Assembly: GCF_022539665.2 (NCBI RefSeq)
Contig: NC_081340.1
Location: 372,001-436,000, forward strand
Reading direction: 5' to 3'
Length of the DNA: 64,000 nucleotides
Source of the DNA: Daphnia carinata
Lineage: Eukaryota > Arthropoda > Branchiopoda > Diplostraca > Daphniidae
Part shown: positions 21,061 through 31,140 of the stretch, one piece after another
Position numbering within the stretch: position 1 is the stretch's first letter
Layout of the letters: each line of letters begins with the position of its first letter
Notes under the pieces: model-generated
The model's input: the letters and a program-made list of their open reading frames with translations, nothing else
Databases searched by the model: none
What the model was told of the DNA's origin: nothing
Translations under genes and position numbers: made by a program

Positions 21061-21278
21061 CTAAAGGGTTTTTTAAAACGAGAACACAAAAGGTATGGTA
21101 CATTTCTGTGAGAAAAGTGACCTCTTTAAAGAAAGTGAATTTTATTTGTTTGCATTTTTGTGGTTGACCGAACGCGATGGTTACCAGTCCAATATCCTTA
21201 ACTATATAAATCAATTGTACTTGTGCTGGTTTTAATGGACATTACTGGAGTGTATTCATTTTATTTTGGAACTGAATT

Positions 21279-21398
21279 GTCAACGGCCATACCACGTAGA
21301 ACAAACCTTGTCTCGTCAGCTCCAGGAAGTTAAGCTACGTCGGGTTCCGTTAGTACCTAGATGGGTGACCGCTTGGGAATACGGGATGCTGTTGGCAT
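21279..21398 (+). rRNA. 5S rRNA
   Basis: Complete gene, but the downstream T tract is TTT (aaactttata), not TTTT as in other units, so pol III termination may be weak. Confidence 0.95.
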
Positions 21399-21743
21399 CA
21401 AAACTTTATATCCACCTAGCCGTTTTTGGATGAATCACAGGGAAGTACGAACCATCTCGCGGTAAATTCTAGTATTTTCTAAAACGCCACCTAGTGGTCA
21501 GTTTTGAAATTTCATCTCCTTCCAACTAAAGGGTTTTTTAAAACGAGAACACAAAAGGTATGGTACATTTCTGTGAGAAAAGTGACCTCTTTAAAGAAAG
21601 TGAATTTTATTTGTTTGCATTTTTGTGGTTGACCGAACGCGATGGTTACCAGTCCAATATCCTTAACTATATAAATCAATTGTACTTGTGCTGGTTTTAA
21701 TGGACATTACTGGAGTGTATTCATTTTATTTTGGAACTGAATT

Positions 21744-21863
21744 GTCAACGGCCATACCACGTAGAACAAACCTTGTCTCGTCAGCTCCAGGAAGTTAAGC
21801 TACGTCGGGTTCCGTTAGTACCTAGATGGGTGACCGCTTGGGAATACGGGATGCTGTTGGCAT
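21744..21863 (+). rRNA. 5S rRNA
   Basis: Complete consensus copy for the right arrays: helix I nt 1-9 with 110-118 fully paired, A22, G116, T4 terminator eight nt past the end. Confidence 0.96.
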
Positions 21864-21950
21864 CAAAACTTTTATATCCACCTAGCCGTTTTTGGATGAA
21901 TCACAGGGAAGTACGAACCATCTCGCGGTAAATTCTAGTATTTTCTAAAA

Positions 21951-21963
21951 CGCCACCTAGTGG
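21951..21963 (-). promoter_or_regulatory. CTCF-like motif in 5S spacer (representative)
   Basis: The minus strand reads ccactaggtggcg within tgaccactaggtggcgtttt, about 90-100 bp past the gene end. It fits the CTCF core consensus CCASYAGRKGGC at every position. The same block recurs in every unit where the spacer is intact, in both array orientations (for example 343-355 on the plus strand). CTCF binding is inferred, not shown. Confidence 0.45.
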
Positions 21964-22209
21964 TCAGTTTTGAAATTTCATCTCCTTCCAACTAAAGGGT
22001 TTTTTAAAACGAGAACACAAAAGGTATGGTACATTTCTGTGAGAAAAGTGACCTCTTTAAAGAAAGTGAATTTTATTTGTTTGCATTTTTGTGGTTGACC
22101 GAACGCGATGGTTACCAGTCCAATATCCTTAACTATATAAATCAATTGTACTTGTGCTGGTTTTAATGGACATTACTGGAGTGTATTCATTTTATTTTGG
22201 AACTGAATT

Positions 22210-22329
22210 GTCAACGGCCATACCACGTAGAACAAACCTTGTCTCGTCAGCTCCAGGAAGTTAAGCTACGTCGGGTTCCGTTAGTACCTAGATGGGTGAC
22301 CGCTTGGGAATACGGGATGCTGTTGGCAT
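22210..22329 (+). rRNA. 5S rRNA
   Basis: Consensus copy, 466 bp after the previous start. Confidence 0.96.
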
Positions 22330-22675
22330 CAAAACTTTTATATCCACCTAGCCGTTTTTGGATGAATCACAGGGAAGTACGAACCATCTCGCGGTAAATT
22401 CTAGTATTTTCTAAAACGCCACCTAGTGGTCAGTTTTGAAATTTCATCTCCTTCCAACTAAAGGGTTTTTTAAAACGAGAACACAAAAGGTATGGTACAT
22501 TTCTGTGAGAAAAGTGACCTCTTTAAAGAAAGTGAATTTTATTTGTTTGCATTTTTGTGGTTGACCGAACGCGATGGTTACCAGTCCAATATCCTTAACT
22601 ATATAAATCAATTGTACTTGTGCTGGTTTTAATGGACATTACTGGAGTGTATTCATTTTATTTTGGAACTGAATT

Positions 22676-22795
22676 GTCAACGGCCATACCACGTAGAACA
22701 AACCTTGTCTCGTCAGCTCCAGGAAGTTAAGCTACGTCGGGTTCCGTTAGTACCTAGATGGGTGACCGCTTGGGAATACGGGATGCTGTTGGCAT
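22676..22795 (+). rRNA. 5S rRNA
   Basis: Consensus copy, type A spacers. Confidence 0.96.
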
Positions 22796-23141
22796 CAAAA
22801 CTTTTATATCCACCTAGCCGTTTTTGGATGAATCACAGGGAAGTACGAACCATCTCGCGGTAAATTCTAGTATTTTCTAAAACGCCACCTAGTGGTCAGT
22901 TTTGAAATTTCATCTCCTTCCAACTAAAGGGTTTTTTAAAACGAGAACACAAAAGGTATGGTACATTTCTGTGAGAAAAGTGACCTCTTTAAAGAAAGTG
23001 AATTTTATTTGTTTGCATTTTTGTGGTTGACCGAACGCGATGGTTACCAGTCCAATATCCTTAACTATATAAATCAATTGTACTTGTGCTGGTTTTAATG
23101 GACATTACTGGAGTGTATTCATTTTATTTTGGAACTGAATT

Positions 23142-23261
23142 GTCAACGGCCATACCACGTAGAACAAACCTTGTCTCGTCAGCTCCAGGAAGTTAAGCTA
23201 CGTCGGGTTCCGTTAGTACCTAGATGGGTGACCGCTTGGGAATACGGGATGCTGTTGGCAT
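23142..23261 (+). rRNA. 5S rRNA
   Basis: Consensus copy; the spacer after it is one T shorter. Confidence 0.96.
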
Positions 23262-23606
23262 CAAAACTTTTATATCCACCTAGCCGTTTTTGGATGAATC
23301 ACAGGGAAGTACGAACCATCTCGCGGTAAATTCTAGTATTTTCTAAAACGCCACCTAGTGGTCAGTTTTGAAATTTCATCTCCTTCCAACTAAAGGGTTT
23401 TTAAAACGAGAACACAAAAGGTATGGTACATTTCTGTGAGAAAAGTGACCTCTTTAAAGAAAGTGAATTTTATTTGTTTGCATTTTTGTGGTTGACCGAA
23501 CGCGATGGTTACCAGTCCAATATCCTTAACTATATAAATCAATTGTACTTGTGCTGGTTTTAATGGACATTACTGGAGTGTATTCATTTTATTTTGGAAC
23601 TGAATT

Positions 23607-23726
23607 GTCAACGGCCATACCACGTAGAACAAACCTTGTCTCGTCAGCTCCAGGAAGTTAAGCTACGTCGGGTTCCGTTAGTACCTAGATGGGTGACCGC
23701 TTGGGAATACGGGATGCTGTTGGCAT
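23607..23726 (+). rRNA. 5S rRNA
   Basis: Consensus copy, 465 bp after the previous start. Confidence 0.96.
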
Positions 23727-24072
23727 CAAAACTTTTATATCCACCTAGCCGTTTTTGGATGAATCACAGGGAAGTACGAACCATCTCGCGGTAAATTCTA
23801 GTATTTTCTAAAACGCCACCTAGTGGTCAGTTTTGAAATTTCATCTCCTTCCAACTAAAGGGTTTTTTAAAACGAGAACACAAAAGGTATGGTACATTTC
23901 TGTGAGAAAAGTGACCTCTTTAAAGAAAGTGAATTTTATTTGTTTGCATTTTTGTGGTTGACCGAACGCGATGGTTACCAGTCCAATATCCTTAACTATA
24001 TAAATCAATTGTACTTGTGCTGGTTTTAATGGACATTACTGGAGTGTATTCATTTTATTTTGGAACTGAATT

Positions 24073-24192
24073 GTCAACGGCCATACCACGTAGAACAAAC
24101 CTTGTCTCGTCAGCTCCAGGAAGTTAAGCTACGTCGGGTTCCGTTAGTACCTAGATGGGTGACCGCTTGGGAATACGGGATGCTGTTGGCAT
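24073..24192 (+). rRNA. 5S rRNA
   Basis: Consensus copy, type A spacers. Confidence 0.96.
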
Positions 24193-24538
24193 CAAAACTT
24201 TTATATCCACCTAGCCGTTTTTGGATGAATCACAGGGAAGTACGAACCATCTCGCGGTAAATTCTAGTATTTTCTAAAACGCCACCTAGTGGTCAGTTTT
24301 GAAATTTCATCTCCTTCCAACTAAAGGGTTTTTTAAAACGAGAACACAAAAGGTATGGTACATTTCTGTGAGAAAAGTGACCTCTTTAAAGAAAGTGAAT
24401 TTTATTTGTTTGCATTTTTGTGGTTGACCGAACGCGATGGTTACCAGTCCAATATCCTTAACTATATAAATCAATTGTACTTGTGCTGGTTTTAATGGAC
24501 ATTACTGGAGTGTATTCATTTTATTTTGGAACTGAATT

Positions 24539-24658
24539 GTCAACGGCCATACCACGTAGAACAAACCTTGTCTCGTCAGCTCCAGGAAGTTAAGCTACGT
24601 CGGGTTCCGTTAGTACCTAGATGGGTGACCGCTTGGGAATACGGGATGCTGTTGGCAT
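24539..24658 (+). rRNA. 5S rRNA
   Basis: Consensus copy; the following spacer has cagtttttaaattt in place of cagttttgaaattt. Confidence 0.96.
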
Positions 24659-25004
24659 CAAAACTTTTATATCCACCTAGCCGTTTTTGGATGAATCACA
24701 GGGAAGTACGAACCATCTCGCGGTAAATTCTAGTATTTTCTAAAACGCCACCTAGTGGTCAGTTTTTAAATTTCATCTCCTTCCAACTAAAGGGGTTTTT
24801 AAAACGAGAACACAAAAGGTATGGTACATTTCTGTGAGAAAAGTGACCTCTTTAAAGAAAGTGAATTTTATTTGTTTGCATTTTTGTGGTTGACCGAACG
24901 CGATGGTTACCAGTCCAATATCCTTAACTATATAAATCAATTGTACTTGTGCTGGTTTTAATGGACATTACTGGAGTGTATTCATTTTATTTTGGAACTG
25001 AATT

Positions 25005-25124
25005 GTCAACGGCCATACCACGTAGAACAAACCTTGTCTCGTCAGCTCCAGGAAGTTAAGCTACGTCGGGTTCCGTTAGTACCTAGATGGGTGACCGCTT
25101 GGGAATACGGGATGCTGTTGGCAT
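25005..25124 (+). rRNA. 5S rRNA
   Basis: Consensus copy, again followed by the cagtttttaaattt spacer form. Confidence 0.96.
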
Positions 25125-25470
25125 CAAAACTTTTATATCCACCTAGCCGTTTTTGGATGAATCACAGGGAAGTACGAACCATCTCGCGGTAAATTCTAGT
25201 ATTTTCTAAAACGCCACCTAGTGGTCAGTTTTTAAATTTCATCTCCTTCCAACTAAAGGGTTTTTTAAAACGAGAACACAAAAGGTATGGTACATTTCTG
25301 TGAGAAAAGTGACCTCTTTAAAGAAAGTGAATTTTATTTGTTTGCATTTTTGTGGTTGACCGAACGCGATGGTTACCAGTCCAATATCCTTAACTATATA
25401 AATCAATTGTACTTGTGCTGGTTTTAATGGACATTACTGGAGTGTATTCATTTTATTTTGGAACTGAATT

Positions 25471-25590
25471 GTCAACGGCCATACCACGTAGAACAAACCT
25501 TGTCTCGTCAGCTCCAGGAAGTTAAGCTACGTCGGGTTCCGTTAGTACCTAGATGGGTGACCGCTTGGGAATACGGGATGCTGTTGGCAT
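25471..25590 (+). rRNA. 5S rRNA
   Basis: Consensus copy. Confidence 0.96.
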
Positions 25591-25936
25591 CAAAACTTTT
25601 ATATCCACCTAGCCGTTTTTGGATGAATCACAGGGAAGTACGAACCATCTCGCGGTAAATTCTAGTATTTTCTAAAACGCCACCTAGTGGTCAGTTTTGA
25701 AATTTCATCTCCTTCCAACTAAAGGGTTTTTTAAAACGAGAACACAAAAGGTATGGTACATTTCTGTGAGAAAAGTGACCTCTTTAAAGAAAGTGAATTT
25801 TATTTGTTTGCATTTTTGTGGTTGACCGAACGCGATGGTTACCAGTCCAATATCCTTAACTATATAAATCAATTGTACTTGTGCTGGTTTTAATGGACAT
25901 TACTGGAGGGTATTCATTTTATTTTGGAACTGAATT

Positions 25937-26056
25937 GTCAACGGCCATACCACGTAGAACAAACCTTGTCTCGTCAGCTCCAGGAAGTTAAGCTACGTCG
26001 GGTTCCGTTAGTACCTAGATGGGTGACCGCTTGGGAATACGGGATGCTGTTGGCAT
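25937..26056 (+). rRNA. 5S rRNA
   Basis: Consensus copy; upstream reads ctggagggtattc (T to G). Last gene before the switch to type B spacer. Confidence 0.96.
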
Positions 26057-26400
26057 CAAAACTTTTATATCCACCTAGCCGTTTTTGGATGAATCACAGG
26101 GAAGTACGAACCATCTCGCGGTAAATTCTAGTATTTTCTAAAACGCCACCTAGTGGTCAGTTTTTAAATTTCATCTTCTATAAACTAAAGGTATTTGAAA
26201 ACGAAATACAAAAAGAATGGTGCATTTCCGTGAGAAAAGTGACCTCTTTAAAGAAAGTGAATTTTATTTGTTTGCATTTTTGTGGTTGACCGAACGCGAT
26301 GGTTACCAGTCCAATATCCTTAACTATATAAATCAATTGTACTTGTGCTGGTTTTAATGGACATTACTGGAGTGTATTCATTTTATTTTGGAACTGAATT

Positions 26401-26520
26401 GTCAACGGCCATACCACGTAGAACAAACCTTGTCTCGTCAGCTCCAGGAAGTTAAGCTACGTCGGGTTCCGTTAGTACCTAGATGGGTGACCGCTTGGGA
26501 ATACGGGATGCTGTTGGCAT
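26401..26520 (+). rRNA. 5S rRNA
   Basis: Consensus copy, first with type B spacer upstream; spacing is 464 bp from here. Confidence 0.96.
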
Positions 26521-26864
26521 CAAAACTTTTATATCCACCTAGCCGTTTTTGGATGAATCACAGGGAAGTACGAACCATCTCGCGGTAAATTCTAGTATTT
26601 TCTAAAACGCCACCTAGTGGTCAGTTTTTAAATTTCATCTTCTATAAACTAAAGGTATTTGAAAACGAAATACAAAAAGAATGGTGCATTTCCGTGAGAA
26701 AAGTGACCTCTTTAAAGAAAGTGAATTTTATTTGTTTGCATTTTTGTGGTTGACCGAACGCGATGGTTACCAGTCCAATATCCTTAACTATATAAATCAA
26801 TTGTACTTGTGCTGGTTTTAATGGACATTACTGGAGTGTATTCATTTTATTTTGGAACTGAATT

Positions 26865-26984
26865 GTCAACGGCCATACCACGTAGAACAAACCTTGTCTC
26901 GTCAGCTCCAGGAAGTTAAGCTACGTCGGGTTCCGTTAGTACCTAGATGGGTGACCGCTTGGGAATACGGGATGCTGTTGGCAT
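26865..26984 (+). rRNA. 5S rRNA
   Basis: Consensus copy, type B spacers. Confidence 0.96.
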
Positions 26985-27328
26985 CAAAACTTTTATATCC
27001 ACCTAGCCGTTTTTGGATGAATCACAGGGAAGTACGAACCATCTCGCGGTAAATTCTAGTATTTTCTAAAACGCCACCTAGTGGTCAGTTTTTAAATTTC
27101 ATCTTCTATAAACTAAAGGTATTTGAAAACGAAATACAAAAAGAATGGTGCATTTCCGTGAGAAAAGTGACCTCTTTAAAGAAAGTGAATTTTATTTGTT
27201 TGCATTTTTGTGGTTGACCGAACGCGATGGTTACCAGTCCAATATCCTTAACTATATAAATCAATTGTACTTGTGCTGGTTTTAATGGACATTACTGGAG
27301 TGTATTCATTTTATTTTGGAACTGAATT

Positions 27329-27448
27329 GTCAACGGCCATACCACGTAGAACAAACCTTGTCTCGTCAGCTCCAGGAAGTTAAGCTACGTCGGGTTCCGT
27401 TAGTACCTAGATGGGTGACCGCTTGGGAATACGGGATGCTGTTGGCAT
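27329..27448 (+). rRNA. 5S rRNA
   Basis: Consensus copy, type B spacers. Confidence 0.96.
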
Positions 27449-27792
27449 CAAAACTTTTATATCCACCTAGCCGTTTTTGGATGAATCACAGGGAAGTACG
27501 AACCATCTCGCGGTAAATTCTAGTATTTTCTAAAACGCCACCTAGTGGTCAGTTTTTAAATTTCATCTTCTATAAACTAAAGGTATTTGAAAACGAAATA
27601 CAAAAAGAATGGTGCATTTCCGTGAGAAAAGTGACCTCTTTAAAGAAAGTGAATTTTATTTGTTTGCATTTTTGTGGTTGACCGAACGCGATGGTTACCA
27701 GTCCAATATCCTTAACTATATAAATCAATTGTACTTGTGCTGGTTTTAATGGACATTACTGGAGTGTATTCATTTTATTTTGGAACTGAATT

Positions 27793-27912
27793 GTCAACGG
27801 CCATACCACGTAGAACAAACCTTGTCTCGTCAGCTCCAGGAAGTTAAGCTACGTCGGGTTCCGTTAGTACCTAGATGGGTGACCGCTTGGGAATACGGGA
27901 TGCTGTTGGCAT
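27793..27912 (+). rRNA. 5S rRNA
   Basis: Consensus copy, type B spacers. Confidence 0.96.
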
Positions 27913-28256
27913 CAAAACTTTTATATCCACCTAGCCGTTTTTGGATGAATCACAGGGAAGTACGAACCATCTCGCGGTAAATTCTAGTATTTTCTAAAAC
28001 GCCACCTAGTGGTCAGTTTTTAAATTTCATCTTCTATAAACTAAAGGTATTTGAAAACGAAATACAAAAAGAATGGTGCATTTCCGTGAGAAAAGTGACC
28101 TCTTTAAAGAAAGTGAATTTTATTTGTTTGCATTTTTGTGGTTGACCGAACGCGATGGTTACCAGTCCAATATCCTTAACTATATAAATCAATTGTACTT
28201 GTGCTGGTTTTAATGGACATTACTGGAGTGTATTCATTTTATTTTGGAACTGAATT

Positions 28257-28376
28257 GTCAACGGCCATACCACGTAGAACAAACCTTGTCTCGTCAGCTC
28301 CAGGAAGTTAAGCTACGTCGGGTTCCGTTAGTACCTAGATGGGTGACCGCTTGGGAATACGGGATGCTGTTGGCAT
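28257..28376 (+). rRNA. 5S rRNA
   Basis: Consensus copy, type B spacers. Confidence 0.96.
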
Positions 28377-28721
28377 CAAAACTTTTATATCCACCTAGCC
28401 GTTTTTGGATGAATCACAGGGAAGTACGAACCATCTCGCGGTAAATTCTAGTATTTTCTAAAACGCCACCTAGTGGTCAGTTTTTAAATTTCATCTTCTA
28501 TAAACTAAAGGTATTTGAAAACGAAATACAAAAAGAATGGTGCATTTCCGTGAGAAAAGTGACCTCTTTAAAGAAAGTGAATTTTATTTGTTTGCATTTT
28601 TGTGGTTGACCGAACGCGATGGTTACCAGTCCAATATCCTTAACTATATAAATCAATTGTACTTGTGCTGGGTTTTAATGGACATTACTGGAGTGTATTC
28701 ATTTTATTTTGGAACTGAATT

Positions 28722-28841
28722 GTCAACGGCCATACCACGTAGAACAAACCTTGTCTCGTCAGCTCCAGGAAGTTAAGCTACGTCGGGTTCCGTTAGTACC
28801 TAGATGGGTGACCGCTTGGGAATACGGGATGCTGTTGGCAT
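28722..28841 (+). rRNA. 5S rRNA
   Basis: Consensus copy; upstream spacer has one extra G (gctgggtttt). Confidence 0.96.
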
Positions 28842-29185
28842 CAAAACTTTTATATCCACCTAGCCGTTTTTGGATGAATCACAGGGAAGTACGAACCATC
28901 TCGCGGTAAATTCTAGTATTTTCTAAAACGCCACCTAGTGGTCAGTTTTTAAATTTCATCTTCTATAAACTAAAGGTATTTGAAAACGAAATACAAAAAG
29001 AATGGTGCATTTCCGTGAGAAAAGTGACCTCTTTAAAGAAAGTGAATTTTATTTGTTTGCATTTTTGTGGTTGACCGAACGCGATGGTTACCAGTCCAAT
29101 ATCCTTAACTATATAAATCAATTGTACTTGTGCTGGTTTTAATGGACATTACTGGAGTGTATTCATTTTATTTTGGAACTGAATT

Positions 29186-29305
29186 GTCAACGGCCATACC
29201 ACGTAGAACAAACCTTGTCTCGTCAGCTCCAGGAAGTTAAGCTACGTCGGGTTCCGTTAGTACCTAGATGGGTGACCGCTTGGGAATACGGGATGCTGTT
29301 GGCAT
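29186..29305 (+). rRNA. 5S rRNA
   Basis: Consensus copy, type B spacers. Confidence 0.96.
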
Positions 29306-29649
29306 CAAAACTTTTATATCCACCTAGCCGTTTTTGGATGAATCACAGGGAAGTACGAACCATCTCGCGGTAAATTCTAGTATTTTCTAAAACGCCACCT
29401 AGTGGTCAGTTTTTAAATTTCATCTTCTATAAACTAAAGGTATTTGAAAACGAAATACAAAAAGAATGGTGCATTTCCGTGAGAAAAGTGACCTCTTTAA
29501 AGAAAGTGAATTTTATTTGTTTGCATTTTTGTGGTTGACCGAACGCGATGGTTACCAGTCCAATATCCTTAACTATATAAATCAATTGTACTTGTGCTGG
29601 TTTTAATGGACATTACTGGAGTGTATTCATTTTATTTTGGAACTGAATT

Positions 29650-29769
29650 GTCAACGGCCATACCACGTAGAACAAACCTTGTCTCGTCAGCTCCAGGAAG
29701 TTAAGCTACGTCGGGTTCCGTTAGTACCTAGATGGGTGACCGCTTGGGAATACGGGATGCTGTTGGCAT
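29650..29769 (+). rRNA. 5S rRNA
   Basis: Consensus copy, type B spacers. Confidence 0.96.
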
Positions 29770-30113
29770 CAAAACTTTTATATCCACCTAGCCGTTTTTG
29801 GATGAATCACAGGGAAGTACGAACCATCTCGCGGTAAATTCTAGTATTTTCTAAAACGCCACCTAGTGGTCAGTTTTTAAATTTCATCTTCTATAAACTA
29901 AAGGTATTTGAAAACGAAATACAAAAAGAATGGTGCATTTCCGTGAGAAAAGTGACCTCTTTAAAGAAAGTGAATTTTATTTGTTTGCATTTTTGTGGTT
30001 GACCGAACGCGATGGTTACCAGTCCAATATCCTTAACTATATAAATCAATTGTACTTGTGCTGGTTTTAATGGACATTACTGGAGTGTATTCATTTTATT
30101 TTGGAACTGAATT

Positions 30114-30233
30114 GTCAACGGCCATACCACGTAGAACAAACCTTGTCTCGTCAGCTCCAGGAAGTTAAGCTACGTCGGGTTCCGTTAGTACCTAGATGGG
30201 TGACCGCTTGGGAATACGGGATGCTGTTGGCAT
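30114..30233 (+). rRNA. 5S rRNA
   Basis: Consensus copy, type B spacers. Confidence 0.96.
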
Positions 30234-30577
30234 CAAAACTTTTATATCCACCTAGCCGTTTTTGGATGAATCACAGGGAAGTACGAACCATCTCGCGGTA
30301 AATTCTAGTATTTTCTAAAACGCCACCTAGTGGTCAGTTTTTAAATTTCATCTTCTATAAACTAAAGGTATTTGAAAACGAAATACAAAAAGAATGGTGC
30401 ATTTCCGTGAGAAAAGTGACCTCTTTAAAGAAAGTGAATTTTATTTGTTTGCATTTTTGTGGTTGACCGAACGCGATGGTTACCAGTCCAATATCCTTAA
30501 CTATATAAATCAATTGTACTTGTGCTGGTTTTAATGGACATTACTGGAGTGTATTCATTTTATTTTGGAACTGAATT

Positions 30578-30697
30578 GTCAACGGCCATACCACGTAGAA
30601 CAAACCTTGTCTCGTCAGCTCCAGGAAGTTAAGCTACGTCGGGTTCCGTTAGTACCTAGATGGGTTACCGCTTGGGAATACGGGATGCTGTTGGCAT
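30578..30697 (+). rRNA. 5S rRNA, box C variant
   Basis: Complete length, but nt 89 is T (gggttaccgc for gggtgaccgc) at 30666 in the TFIIIA-binding box C region. It is the last gene before the BEL junction. Confidence 0.94.
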
Positions 30698-30844
30698 CAA
30701 AACTTTTATATCCACCTAGCCGTTTTTGGATGAATCACAGGGAAGTACGAACCATCTCGCGGTAAATTCTAGTATTTTCTAAAACGCCACCTAGTGGTCA
30801 GTTTTTAAATTTCATCTTCTATAAACTAAAGGTATTTGAAAACG

Positions 30845-31035
30845 ATTTTCCAGTCTCGACTAGCTTTGTCCCCCTCGTTTTTTGTTTAAACCAAGCGTGC
30901 GGTCCTTTGTTTCCACGAAATAAAGAAGTTTCCCTTTTTTTTACATCATCTCGTTAGTCATTGCATTTCACCCTCATCTCTCATTCTTCATCCTCTCTCT
31001 GTTGCCAACTTTTTTTTGCACTGGAGTCAGCAACA
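30845..31035 (+). repeat. partial 5' LTR of BEL element
   Basis: It corresponds to the last 191 bp of the 3' LTR (from attttccagtctcg to gagtcagcaaca). The first about 175 bp, expected to hold most of U3, are missing. An aataaa lies at 30919-30924. Confidence 0.9.
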
Positions 31036-31037
31036 AA

Positions 31038-31055
31038 TGGTGCCGAAACCCGGGA
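31038..31055 (+). promoter_or_regulatory. primer-binding site of BEL element
   Basis: tggtgccgaaacccggga starts two bases after the LTR end, the usual position. It begins TGG, complementary to a tRNA CCA end. I do not assign the tRNA. Confidence 0.75.
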
Positions 31056-31140
31056 TTTGACGAACACGTGCAAATTCCATCTTCGTTAGTAACAACCCTC
31101 GCTTGATTGGTAAATTGTCGGGTTTTCTTCCTGTAAATCT

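Larger units (their letters stand above)
21061..30844 (+). repeat. 5S rDNA tandem array, middle block (plus strand)
   Basis: Twenty-one complete 5S units with gene starts 464-466 bp apart. The first part (to about 26130) has type A spacer with ctccttccaactaaagg and acatttctgtgag. From about 26165 to the end it is uniformly type B with cttctataaactaaagg and gcatttccgtgag. The switch is abrupt. All genes are A22/G116. A TATA-like tatataaa sits about 75 bp upstream of each gene (for example 21669-21676). The block ends inside a type B spacer at the BEL half-LTR. Confidence 0.96.

Noticed and set aside
28537-28776. 79-codon open frames in single units (28537, 50725, 55358)
   Set aside because: They arise from one-base or small indels in the spacer that open a frame across spacer and 5S gene.
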